Shown piece after piece: positions 38,752 to 50,044 of a stretch of 64,000 bases of DNA. The first letter of the stretch is position 1. Every line of letters begins with the position of its first letter. This DNA comes from Tamarix chinensis (taxonomy: Eukaryota; Streptophyta; Magnoliopsida; Caryophyllales; Tamaricaceae), in the NCBI GenBank assembly GCA_030549775.1, contig CM060171.1, positions 8,466,289-8,530,288 on the forward strand. Reading direction: 5' to 3'. Below the pieces are notes generated by a model. The model made no database searches, was not told the DNA's origin, and saw nothing but the letters and a program-made list of their open reading frames with translations. The translations under genes and the position numbers were made by a program.

Positions 38752-39929
38752 GCCAGTATCTCTATAATATTACCATCACTAGGAAAATGCTTGCTAGTAC
38801 ACTCATAACCATGATAATTCAGATCCATAATGTAAATCATGTCATGTAGAGTAATAGCCATTTCATCGAATAGAAGGTGGAAGATGTTAATCTTTGGTCG
38901 AAGTATGTGTTATGTAGATGCTTCAAGACTTTGGTCTCAATATAATCATAGGTAAGACCCATGACATCATCATCATGGGTAGTCTTCTTAAGCTTCTCTT
39001 CTTAGATTGAACCCTTAACACAAGGTGTGGTTCTTACAACAATACAAGAATATTAGAATAATAAATTACATGGTGAAAAAATGGTAACCAATATGTATAA
39101 TAATAAAAATTACCTATTCATCATTCTGTATGCCATATGCCACATGACTAGTAAGAAGATCACGAATCAATGGACCTCCAAATATAGGTCATGTCAATCA
39201 TCAATCGTTGTTTGATGTTAATGAGGAAACATGTAACACCCCCAAAATTCATTACTGAAAAATTTCGTTTTATTTAAAACAAATAGCGGAAGCAAAATAT
39301 AAAACGGTGAATTTCGGGGATATTACCGCCACACTTAGTACCAGACCGGTTCACTCATACCGTTCCAGTACCAAGTGCTAAGGCTAAAGGAATGAGATAC
39401 ACTTTGCTAGATTTCCAAAACATGTTTAAATCAGTGTAGCGCAATACACTTCACAAAATTAGAATCCACCAGTGGTGGTTACAAAAACAAGGAATACATT
39501 AAAACCAAAAAGTTAAGCAAAGGGAGAACCCAAAAATCCGGATGATTCCTTACTCTCTTTCCCGTTGCCCACTTGAGTAGCACCTGAAAAGACCTGCAAG
39601 GGACACTGCCCATTGAATAGGCAGGGGCCCCATGAATGGAACCCTTCAGTACTATGGTACTGAGTAACCCTTTAAATTCACACTTAGAAGTAGGCCCGTA
39701 ATGTCACACATGATACAAAACTACATGCATATGTAACAAGATGTGTATATATAACATTCACATAATTAACAATCACATCAAATATCAATAGGTAGTTATG
39801 AACAATCGATACTTTCGAGCCTTAAGCCATGTCATAGTGCAAAATCAATACCTTCGGGCCTTAAGCCATTAGTCCATCATTATTCATTCAATCTCATATT
39901 TTATATCCATGTGAGTGCGAGAAACCCAC

Positions 39930-40390
39930 GATTATAGCCGGTGGATCGGTCACTTATATGGCAGAACGCACCTAACCACTATTATATGCTGGTGGATCGG
40001 TCTCTAGGGAAAAACGCTCCTGGCCACTATTATTCGTCGGTGGATCGTTCTGGCCTCGACTCACATGGTGTTCCACTATAAGTGATTAGTATTTTTCCAT
40101 AACTTTATTCACATACATAACCGGTTTTATTGAGCTCGGGACCCCCACTATTATTGCAGGTGGATTGGAATACATATATCAACATCATCCATGGCAACAC
40201 GCTCCTGGGCCACTATTATATCCGGTGGATCGGTACTCATAATCACTTGCCAGGGAAACACACTCCCGAGCCACTATTATATCCGGTGGATCGGTACTCA
40301 TAATCACTTGCCAGGGCAACACGCTCCTAGGCCACTATTATAACCGGTGGATCGGTAATCAATATCATAATTCAACTGGGCCCGACTCAT
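39930..40390. repeat. GGTGGATCGGT / CCACTATTAT minisatellite in the solo LTR
   Basis: At least six imperfect units contain GCCACTATTAT, then CCGGTGGATCGGT, then AACACGCTCC(T/C)GG. Units near 40200-40370 are about 60-62 bp, and others are longer. The reverse complement of the core is the minisatellite at 18990-19400 in a separate LTR. Confidence 0.8.
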
Positions 40391-41039
40391 AATCTTTCAC
40401 TTTCATGATTAGTACTTTTCCTTTCTTTAATCAACACAACAAATCCATTTATTTGCCTCGGATGGGAGATCAAGAACCCGGGACACAAAGGTACACCAAT
40501 CGTACCGGTGCATACCAACTACTCAGTACCCTTCAACCACGAACCTAAGGACACAAAGGTACCCTGGTCGTACTGGTGCATAAAGCTACTCAGTACCCTA
40601 CCGACAAGGACACCTAATCCATAAGTATGCATACCCCCTAAATAGGTCCGTAGAGCTAGATAGAGTAAGATATAGGGCCTGGCTGGGGCACAAAGGCACA
40701 CCAGCAAATACCAGAATAATCGTGGACTAAACCACGTCTTTAGGGTAGCGATCCCTAAAGAGTCACCATTCCCGATCTCGAGGTTTTTCACTTTAAGTAT
40801 TAGTGTCTTAATTAAGGAGATCAAAAAAGAACAATAATTAGATTCTTATCCACTTTCAATCGTTCCGATATCATTAGTCGTTTCTTATTCCGGCGGTTAT
40901 CTAAGATAACACAGAGAAATCATTAAGGCCACCATAATCTCATATAATTCCGAATTAGGATTCGTTCTTGTATACTTACTGATTACCAAATACTCTTACC
41001 TTGCTAATCAACGTTATTTAAATCATATTATGAACTTCC

Positions 41040-42690
41040 ACAATCACAACGACATGTTAGGTACAAATTACTCATTTACCCCTTACTTATATAATTGCTA
41101 AGTCATCGCTTCCTTACTTGACAAATTACCATATTACCCTTAAGGTTGTATAATTATCAAATTACCCCTTACTCGGTTTATGTTACTAAGTTATCTCCTA
41201 CACTTTTTAGATCACCATTTACCCCTCATAATTACTATACTTAACATATCTCCCATTTGGTTGGTTAGATTACCATTTTGCCCTTTTCTTTTATTACAAT
41301 TGACAACTTACCCTTTAATTGGATAAATTACTAAATTACCCATCTTCGATATCATGATTACCAATTTCCCCCTTTAGTAGGTTAAATAATTACTAACTCA
41401 CCCTTTAGTCGATTAAATTACCAAATTGCCCTTCTCCATTATTATAATTACCGAATTACCCTTATCCATTACCAAAATTACCAAATTGCCCTTCTCCATT
41501 ATCATAATTACCAAATTGCCCCTTTAGTTGGATAAATTACCAAATTACCCTTCTTCTTTATCATAAATACCATTTTACCCCTCTCACTTATTATAATTGC
41601 CATTTTATCTTTTTCAATTATTATAAATGCTAAATTACCCTTCTTCATAATTATAATTACCAATTTACCCTTCATAATTGTTAACCTTAACATATTTCCC
41701 TTTTTAGTTGGCTAGATTACCAAATTGTCCTTCTTCTTTGTTATAATTATTAAATTGCCCTTGAGTTGGATAAATTACCAACTTGCCCTTCTCATAATGA
41801 CCATCTTACTCCTCTCAATTATTATAACTGCCATTTTACCCTTTTCAATCATTATAATTCCCAAATTACCCTTCTTCATAATTACAATTATTAATTTACC
41901 CTTCTCCATATTTATAATTACTAATTTACCCTTCTCCATTTTTATAATTACTATATTACCCTTCTCCATTCTTATAATTACTATATTTCCCTTCTCCATT
42001 ATTAAAATTACCATAATGCCCTTTTATTGATTAATTTACCAAATTACCCTTCCTTATTATCATAATTATCCAATTACCATTTTATAATAATAAGTTAATT
42101 ACCAATTTATCCTTCGTCGTTATCATTATTACCAAGTTACCCCCTTACTCCCAAGTTTGCCATAAATGTCCCTTTAATTTACAAAATTACCCTTCTACCC
42201 CTTACTTTCAAATTACCATATATCATTTTATTTACAAAATTACCACAACACCCTTTTACTTATAAAATTACCATAACACCCCTTTTACTTAACAAATTAC
42301 TATTTTACCCTTTTACATCCGAAATTACCATTTTTATCTTTCCTTACCAAATTACCATTTTGTCCTTCTTTTCCAAAATTACCATATTATCCCTTTACTC
42401 CCAAAATTACCATAATACCCCTTTACTCATAAAATTTCATTTTCTCCCTTACTTCCAAACTTACCATTATACCCCTAACTTCCAAAATTACCACAATACC
42501 CCTTTTTACTTGTAGAATTATCATGTTACCCTTTTTTACTTCCAAAATTACCACCTTACATTTTACTCCCAAATTTACCATAATACCCATTTACTTAAAA
42601 TTACCTTTTTGGCATTTAATCATAAAATTACCATATTGCCCTTTTCCTTCAAGATTGCTAATTTATCCCCTTTATTACCCCACTTTTATT
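41040..42690. repeat. Long degenerate AATTACC(AAATT)ACCCTT array
   Basis: About 1.65 kb of tandem degenerate units, mostly 30-55 bp, of the form AAATTACCAAATTACCCTTCT with T-rich linkers and frequent TTATAATTACC. Long open frames on both strands simply translate the repeat. Confidence 0.85.
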
Positions 42691-43299
42691 AAATTAACAT
42701 TTCTACATGGAATAATAATATTAACAATCCACTAACAATATCCAACTTCACCAACTATTATATTTTAATATAATACATATTAGCACCTACACATATTAGG
42801 CCATAATCTAACACAAGGAATGTTACCAAAATGCCCCTAGGGCTCACAATAATATTATTTATGTATAAATAGTCACAATAACATAAAATAACAAGGATAG
42901 GTACTTAATGCTTCCATTAATAGCCAAACTCTTTCCTTAAGCAACATTTCCACACATAGCACATAAAGGGCATACTTTCCTCTTTATTAAACGATACAAG
43001 CCAAAACATAATTTATATTAACTAACATATATCAAACATAATAACATATTAAAATTCCTAATGTGTAAATATACGTTTATCATGCGTTTAAGTGGGGTTT
43101 AACGATTATCTTACTTCCCGCAAAATTGAATCTTACCAGTATTCCGGTTAAAGATTCAAGCTTTAAATAGAAAAATCAACACCTAAAAATAATATCAACA
43201 ATTATTATATTAGAAATAAGGAAATCAAATTATAAGACCTTATAAATTTACTTAATAAAATAATTAACTTAAATATTATTTTACCTTAAATTTTTTAAT

Positions 43300-44191
43300 A
43301 AAAATGGCCAATAATTGCAGCAACTCATCCTGCATATGCAGCATGAGCTGCATGCAAAAATAAAAAGGGAAGGCTCTAAGGGGAGGGTGAAGGAAGGCAA
43401 AATTAGTTATCTTCGGGTTGGGGTCTTTAGGCTAGAAAAGAAGTTAGATGGGGGAGGTTTCAAGGCAAAGGAATGGTGCAGGAGTGAAGAGGGGGTGTAG
43501 GTGGATACTGGGGAAGGGTTGTTGGTGGCTAAGGGCGGCGGATGCGGCGGCGGCGAGGTGGCGAAGTTGGCTGCTGAGGTGGGTCGAGGTGGAGGGGTTG
43601 AGAAGGAAGGAAAAGAGGAGGGAAAAATGAAGGGGTTCGGGGACTTGTTTCGGCCAAACAATGGATGGGGATCATAGAGGAGGTTGTAGGGAGTTGAATG
43701 GTGGGTTGGGTGGTGGCAGAGGCTGCCGGAAGGTGGCGATCGGCGGCGTTATAGGAGGACTGCCGAGAAGGGGGGGGGAAATGGGGAGAAAATAAGTGGG
43801 GAGGAGGAAGGGCTGCGGGATGGTTGGATAGGGATGTTGTGGCAGCGCAAGGCTGAGGTGGAGGGTGGAAGGGAGCGGTGCAGGGGTTGGTGAGGCGGCA
43901 GAAGCGGCGGTGGGCGGTGGCGATGCAAAAACAGGGGTGGAAGTGGGAGAGGAAGAAAATGAGAGAGGAGAGGAGGTCGGGGGTAAGGGGCTCAAAAATA
44001 TGGGCAGAAAGAGGGTGGAGAGGAGAAGAAAAAGAAGAGGCAAGGTAGGGGGAATAGGTGGCAGTCGGTAGTAGTGTTTAGGATGGCAGGGAGGTGGTAG
44101 GGTGGCAGGGAGAGGGTGACGACGGGGGGTAAGGGGAGCCATGCGGGACGGGGTGCATGGCTGCCTAGTTCCAATTTGGTGAAAAAAACAC

Positions 44192-44274
<83 letters not shown>

Positions 44275-44650
44275 TTGCAGGTGGTGGCAGTGGTTGCAGG
44301 GGTGGTGGCCGACGTGCCCGAGGTGGCAGCACTGGCCGAAGAAGACAGATCGGGGAGCAGCTGGGTCGAGACATGGAGGTCGAAGAAGAGAGAAAAAAAA
44401 GAAAGAAAAAACAGACAGGGCGGGGAGCAGCAGGCCGGTCGGGGAAGGGAAAAAGAAAGGCTGGCCGGCCGGTCCAGGGGAGAAAGGAAGGAGGCTGGTG
44501 CTTGTAGGGCGAACGGGCCTGTGGCCCAGGCGGGGGAGAGGGGTAGGTTGGCCTAGCGGCCCAAATACATGAAAAAAGGAAAAGAAAAGGGAGGAAGAAA
44601 AAGGAGAGAAGGAGAAGGAAAAGAAAAAGAAAAGAAAAGAAGGGAACATG
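43300..44650. repeat. Purine-rich LTR segment
   Basis: Strongly A/G-rich plus strand, including a long (GA)n run. The 325-residue minus-strand frame spanning 43672-44649 is a Ser/Pro/Leu/Phe-rich translation of this composition and is not a gene. Confidence 0.8.
44194..44271. repeat. (GA)n microsatellite, about 39 units
   Basis: Uninterrupted GA dinucleotides, 78 bp, within the solo LTR. Probably highly polymorphic. Confidence 0.97.
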
Positions 44651-45229
44651 GAAAATAGAGAAAAATAATGTAATTTAATTTAGAAAATAATAAAATATAA
44701 TATTTTTGATAAATTATTTAATTTAATAATTTGACTCAATATAATTCAATATATTGGTTCAAAAAGGATAATTTTAGTAAAATATTAGTTTGAAAAATTA
44801 TTTAAGTAAAAATAATATGGTAAAATAACAAAATATTTATTTTTAATTTATTAAATACTCTAATCCAAATTTTTATACTAAAAAATCCATAAAATAATTA
44901 AACTAAATAATTTTAAAAGCTAATTTATTTTAAATAAAAGCTATTTATTAAATTAATAGTTTCCTAAAATTTTGGGGGATTACAAAACATATCCTACTAC
45001 ATGGCTAAAGGTGCTAGTAATAGCGAAAGCTCTTATGCTCCATAACATATCGTGCTCTAGCATTAGTGATGACCATTCTCTTCGCCACCCTATTGGTAGC
45101 ACGAGTAACCTATCCCATATCCTTACCTCTATCTCCTTTACTAGCCATCTACCAATTATAATAAAAAGATCATTAATCCATCTTATGCTTTCGATTTTAG
45201 ATTTAATGGTTTAGAGGGTTTGGGGTTAA

Positions 45230-45390
45230 GGGATTAATGGGTAAGTCACTTGTTTGGGGCCAGGATTGATGGGCATACCACATGTGGGAATGAGGGGGTA
45301 TTTAAGTCACTCGTTTGAGGCTAGAGATGATGAATGAACCACGTGTAGGAGTGGAGGACACTGGGCAAGCCACTTGCCGTGACACAATTC
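45230..45390. repeat. Short tandem repeat, about 60 bp units
   Basis: Two to three imperfect copies of a unit containing AAGTCACTYGTTTGRGGC, then ACCAC(A/G)TGT and GGAGTG/GGAATG. No coding context. Confidence 0.5.
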
Positions 45391-46610
45391 TTCAATGGTG
45401 GATGAAGATTAGCATAAATATAGGTTGAAGTGGATCATTTGGCTGTCTAATTAGGAAGATTCAAGTAAGAACTTAAAAAGAATTCAATAAGATTCCAAGA
45501 ACTCAAATTTGAACATTACCAATCTAAGATTACTCTAAGTAGTCTTAGAAAGGGTATTCAATCACAAAGAGAGAATTAACCAAGTGAATTACTTGTGTTA
45601 TATTTCAATATCAATTATCCATCAACATGTTACAATGTGTCAAGATTCCATGCCTTCTATAGAAGTTTGGAAATTACTAACTAGTACGTTAATTTAGCCA
45701 TATGACACATAAATGGTTAACTAGCACATAATTAGTATTACAATGTATTTATATCCTATGTAATACATTAGTCAACAAAGACTAATATAAACAAAGTAAG
45801 CTAAGTAGTACATGAAAAGAATTAATAAGAATCCTAATCAAAACAATAATGTTGACTTAAAAGGTTGACTAGGTCTACTTGACTTGACTTTCACACAAAA
45901 TAATTTCCTTTATAATAGCTTGTAACATGTGAAAATATTAAGTATCTTGACTTCTTAAATGAATTGACCTTCTTCTTGCAAATATGTTACATACCTTATC
46001 AAAGACAAATAATGTGATCGGTTCCATAATTAAGTATGCCAAATCATCATCTTGAGGATCATCTATGAATGCTCTTGCATCATGCCGCTACACCGGTTCA
46101 CCTTCCCCAACCTCCATTATAATATTCAAAGCTCCGATTTCTAGATAAAAATACTACAAAACTATTAATATAAGTTTGAGTTATGTATATAAACACTAAT
46201 TTCAAGTAAATATCATATTAAATTTAGAAATTCAAGAATCAAATCTTATATATTCATTCAATTAGAAAAAAAATTACCTTTAGATATAAAATGTCTTGAA
46301 TTCTTGATTATTATCTTTAATGGATGATTTTTTTATGAATTTTCGATAGTTGAACTTTGTAGAGTTGGGGAGGAGAGGGAGGGGAGATGAGGAAGGTTTT
46401 AGAGTAGAGAAAAATAAAAAATAGTAATATTAAAAAGGGAAGAAATTTATTAAGATATAGAAACGTGAGTTTAAAATGTTGGACGGGAAAACAAGAGATA
46501 TAACTATTAAAGCAACGGTGTAAGAGTAACATATATCTTATTCGAATCTATATGCTTTTATTTGTCGACAAATACTTGTGCGCTACAACAATCTTCAACT
46601 AGCAAGAACA
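45391..46610. other. AT-rich intergenic DNA, nothing recognised
   Basis: I see no gene, RNA or transposon ends. Short open frames lack codon or family signals. Confidence 0.5.
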
Positions 46611-47008
46611 TTGTCAGCATGTTTGGTTGGAGGGAATAAAATTATGGGAATGAGAATTAGAGAAGGGGTTTAAATATTCTATTGTTTGTTTTGAGGGAGT
46701 GAGAATTAAAATGGGATTGGGAATGAGATTTAGAGGTGTCAATTCCCATCAATTTATTCCTAAGGGGGAGGTGGTATTAAAAGGATGGGAATGAGAATAG
46801 AAGATAAAATTACCAAAATGACCTTATATTAGTATATATAAGATTATATTAATAATATTAATTATGATGATGATTATCTTTATAATAATTTTAATTTTAA
46901 AATTCTCTCATTCCTATTTACCAAACGGACAGTTATAGCTGTATTATAATTATTATCTTTATTATAATTCTAATTATTATAATAATTAATTATTGCAAAT
47001 ATTATTTG

Positions 47009-47010
<2 letters not shown>

Positions 47011-47049
<39 letters not shown>
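47011..47049. repeat. (TAA)n microsatellite
   Basis: Thirteen perfect ATA/TAA units inside the MITE-like region. Confidence 0.95.
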
Positions 47050-47051
<2 letters not shown>

Positions 47052-47167
47052 TACTATTATCTAATCTGATCGGATCTAACCCGATCAAATCTGATTTGAT
47101 TTTATATGATCTATTATGAGAAAAATAAGGTCGAATAATGGAAAAATATAATAATAATTGGTTATAT

Positions 47168-47184
47168 ACACACACACACACACA
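47168..47184. repeat. (CA)n microsatellite
   Basis: About eight CA units following TATATA. Confidence 0.9.
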
Positions 47185-47535
47185 AAACTATAAATATTAT
47201 ACATATAAGAAAGATATTTTTGTAAATTTATAATTATATTTCCAATCTCATTCCCACATACCAAACACAAGAAACTTTTATTCCCAAATTAATTCCATCA
47301 AATACCAAACATAGAAATAGAATTAAATAAACTAATTCTCACTTATTAATTTTCATTTTCATTCCCACTCTTTAATTTCCAAACTCTTATTCCCATCAAC
47401 TCAAACGGACAGTGTGAGATGTAATATATGTACTTGTTTCAACGTTTACCCGACGCAATCAACCGAGCCTAGCTGACGGGCGTTATATTATAGATAGTCT
47501 TCCTCGAGTCATAAACGGATGAACAGAAGGCAGCA

Positions 47536-50044
47536 ATGAAAGTGAAATCACTATACGTGTATCCCATCAAATCTTGCCGTGGAATCTCTGTTTCTCAAGC
47601 ACCAACCTCTCCTACTGGTACGTACTTCAAATTATTCCGTCTTTCCTGCTTCTATTCAATTACCCCATCTCGCTTTGTTCCTTTGCGACTTGATTAGTAT
47701 TCGACATGATCAATTATTTTGAATTTATCAAGAACTAACTAGTGTATTTGAATCATTCAGTCGAAAAACAAGTAGGCATGATTATATTTTTGTATGCTGA
47801 AATATCAGTGATTATAAATTCTTGAAAAAAGAAAAAAAGATCGTTGACTCTATGTACTCATGTTTAGCTAGATATTATGATGCGGATTCATGACTATATG
47901 CAGGATTTAGATGGGACAGGCAATGGCTAGTGACAAATTCGGAGAATGGAAGGATGTATACTCAAAGGGTAGCACCAAAGCTTGCCTTGGTACAAGTTGA
48001 GCTCCCAAATCAGGCTTTTGATCAGGGTTGGGAACCCTCGGAATCTTCTTATCTGGGTATGATAATCATATAGCCTGCTGCTTACCCTAATATTACGTTA
48101 TGTTTTGGTCAATCTATTGCCTCGATTTACTATAACATGTGCCACTTACCATTGTTATGGTTCTTTTGAACTGTGTTAATTGGTTTTTAAAAGCTTCCTT
48201 TACTTACATCTGGGTATTGCAATCACTGTTTGCTCCATTTAAATTTGTTGTGTTTTTTTTTTTCTCCCCTAACCATCAATTACGCTTTATGTTCTAGTCA
48301 TCATTTTTAACTTATTTTTAGATCGGCTGTGTTTCAATACTCCCATTGCTATCATCTACGCCTTGATTTGGGTGTTTGTCTTGTTGAAGTGGAGAAGGCT
48401 AGAGCAAGGTCTTGGTTCAAATCCAGTTGGGCGCAGCCGTGCCCCTGCAGGTGTAAAAACCAATAAATAGCCTTTTTATTGGGGAACTTGTGAGCACACA
48501 GGCACAAGAATTCGAGATTAGTTGAGATGAGATGTGAACAGCTTTATGCTGTTAGATCTTGAGATTCTAAATCAGGGCTAAACATGTGTACCCATTTAGT
48601 TTCTGAGAACCTATCTAACGTAGATAGCTTCATAGTATATAGCTTATTTTGCAAATACCATTTTCCTGCAGTTGTAAGGGCACCAGGTATGAATGCACTG
48701 AAGGTCTGTTTGGGCAAAACTGGTGAAAAGGTGGATGGCGTATCTGTTTGGGGATGGACAGGCATGGCATTGGATGAAGGTGATGAAGCTGCCCAATGGT
48801 TCTCTACTTACCTTGGCAGACCCAGTCGACTTGTGAGATTTGATGCAGGTTTATATACCTATTTACCATATTGTTCTTCCTGGATATTGCTGCATAAGCA
48901 GTAACACATATGGAAATAATGGAATACTTATAAGTAAGCTATGTTCTAATTAAATGCAGCATCAGTAACTAGAGAAACAGATCCTGATTATGCTCGTGGG
49001 TACAGAACCATGTTTTCTGATCAATTTCCATTCTTGCTGGCATCTCAGGTTAATATTAAAAGGAACAATATCTACAAGTAGAGCTAACCCCTTTCTTTTT
49101 TAAGGGTTTTGTCGTTGTCTCTTTAACTTAATTTTTTGGGGGTGTTGTCATTTTGCGTGTAAGAATCTCATTCTTTTTTCCTGTATCATGTAGGAGTCAC
49201 TGGATTCGCTGAACAACATCCTAAATGAACCTGTACCAATCGACCGTTTTAGACCCAAGTAATGTTTTTCCTAAATGAACTCAAATATTTACTTATCTGT
49301 TCACACCAGTGCTTCCCTGAATTTATGCCGCCGACTTATTTTACTTGACTGTCTTGCAGCATTCTTGTTGACGGCTGTGAACCATTTTCTGAGGACTTGT
49401 GGAAGGAAATCAAAATCAACGAATTGACATTTCTTGGTGTGAAGCTGTGCTCCCGCTGCAAAGTGAGAGCTTGCTCATGTCGTGCCTTGGATTTAATACA
49501 TCCATGGCAAAGTTTGTGTTTATAATTTATGTCATGGATAAGCAGCACTGTTGTGATAAAGCGGGTTTTCAAATTTCAGTTCACAGCACCTGTATCAGTA
49601 TTATCATAACAAAGAATTGTTATATATCCCCGCTCCCCCTTACAAGAGGTTAAAACTTCAGCGTTTCACATCTGTCGGCGTATTTCCCTATTTCAGATTC
49701 CCACGATAAATCAAGAAACTGGGGTTGCAGCAGGTCAAGAGCCAACTCTTACTCTTACAAAAATCCGCTCAGATGCAGTACTGCTTCCTAATAGGAAACA
49801 GCAGGGAAAGGTGATTTTGCGGTCTTTTTCCTCTCTTTAATTTTCTTGACTTCAATATGAATGGGAAAACTATCAATGCTAATAATGCAATACGTTTAAT
49901 GGTTAAATTACTGTGCAGGTGTACTTCGGAAATCACTTGGTTTGCAAGGACTCTATGAGTAACGGAAAAGGGGAGGCTGTTAAGGTTGGGGATCCAGTTT
50001 ATGTGATACAGAAGGTGTCGTCTGCCACTGAGGCAGCTGCTTAA
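47536..50044 (+). CDS. MOSC domain-containing protein (mARC-like molybdoenzyme), 8 exons
   Basis: Exons: 47536-47617, 47904-48056, 48672-48848, 48960-49048, 49194-49258, 49360-49462, 49697-49810, 49919-50044. All junctions are GT-AG and in phase, giving 909 nt and 302 residues. The N-terminal beta-barrel domain (MKVKSLYVYPIKSCRG, residues 1 to about 110) is followed by the MOSC domain (from about 150), with RGYRTMFSDQFPFLLASQESL, FRPNILVDGC and the cysteine motif CSRCKIPTINQETG; the first Cys of CSRC is the likely molybdenum ligand by family analogy. Relatives (Arabidopsis MOSC proteins, animal mARC1/2) reduce N-hydroxylated compounds with molybdenum cofactor. The physiological substrate here is unknown. 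The length matches plant homologues, and no transit peptide precedes the fold. No defect is seen. Confidence 0.93.

Larger units (their letters stand above)
39232..44984 (-). mobile_element. Very long (5.75 kb) solo LTR with perfect AAACA target duplication
   Basis: On the plus strand it begins TGTAACACCCCC and ends GGGGGATTACA. Identical AAACA flanks at 39227-39231 and 44985-44989 prove a single insertion. There is no second LTR, primer site, gag or pol. Internal order from low to high coordinates: minisatellite (39930-40390), TTTTTCACTTTAAGTATTAG-type box, AATTACC array (41040-42690), GCATGAGCTGCATGCA near 43340, purine-rich kilobase with a (GA)n run, AT-rich end. LTRs this long are known in Ogre/Tat-type Ty3 elements, but the lineage here is inference. 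Confidence 0.85.
38009..45148 (-). pseudogene. Plant mobile domain (PMD / aminotransferase-like) pseudogene, split by insertions
   Basis: Minus-strand pieces read in order: a possible N-terminus MASKGDRGKDMG at 45148; then, across the large solo LTR, FGGP..RDLLTSHVAYGIQNDE (about 39200-39110); after a probable intron, YDYIETKVLKHLHNTYFDQR and, in another frame, FHLLFDEMAITLHDMIY (about 38960-38800), the PMD signature (usual form: TFHLP.GEMTITL.DV). GYECTSKHFPSDGNI follows; after a small hAT element come FWKKCGGEIEVMVKAYF and a segment ending near 38009 with DYFRSFFTSLIWNPISL. PMD proteins (MAIN/MAIL group) act in heterochromatin silencing, and many copies are carried by transposons. Frameshifts, stops and two insertions make this copy non-functional. 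The N-terminus and C-terminal portion are less certain than the core. Confidence 0.6.
46611..47415. mobile_element. MITE-like region with GTTTGG...GGGAATGAGAATT inverted termini
   Basis: The left end has TGTTTGGTTGGAGGGAATAA then GGGAATGAGAATTAG. Reversed copies occur at about 46900-46937 (CTGTCCGTTTGGTAAATAGG) and 47370-47415 (CACTGTCCGTTTGAGTTGAT), suggesting one MITE with an internal or second copy. No coding sequence; no clear target duplication assigned. Confidence 0.5.

Noticed and set aside
39930..40390. CRISPR-like array
   Set aside because: Units are imperfect, lack unique equal-length spacers, and lie in an LTR of a plant genome; this is a minisatellite.
41508..42030. Repetitive open frames such as KMVIIRMEKGN-type peptides
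   Set aside because: They translate the AATTACC array in both strands and have no independent coding evidence.
43672..44649. 325-residue open frame on the minus strand
   Set aside because: It is a Ser/Pro/Leu/Phe-rich translation of a purine-rich LTR segment that includes a (GA)n run; there is no domain or start context.
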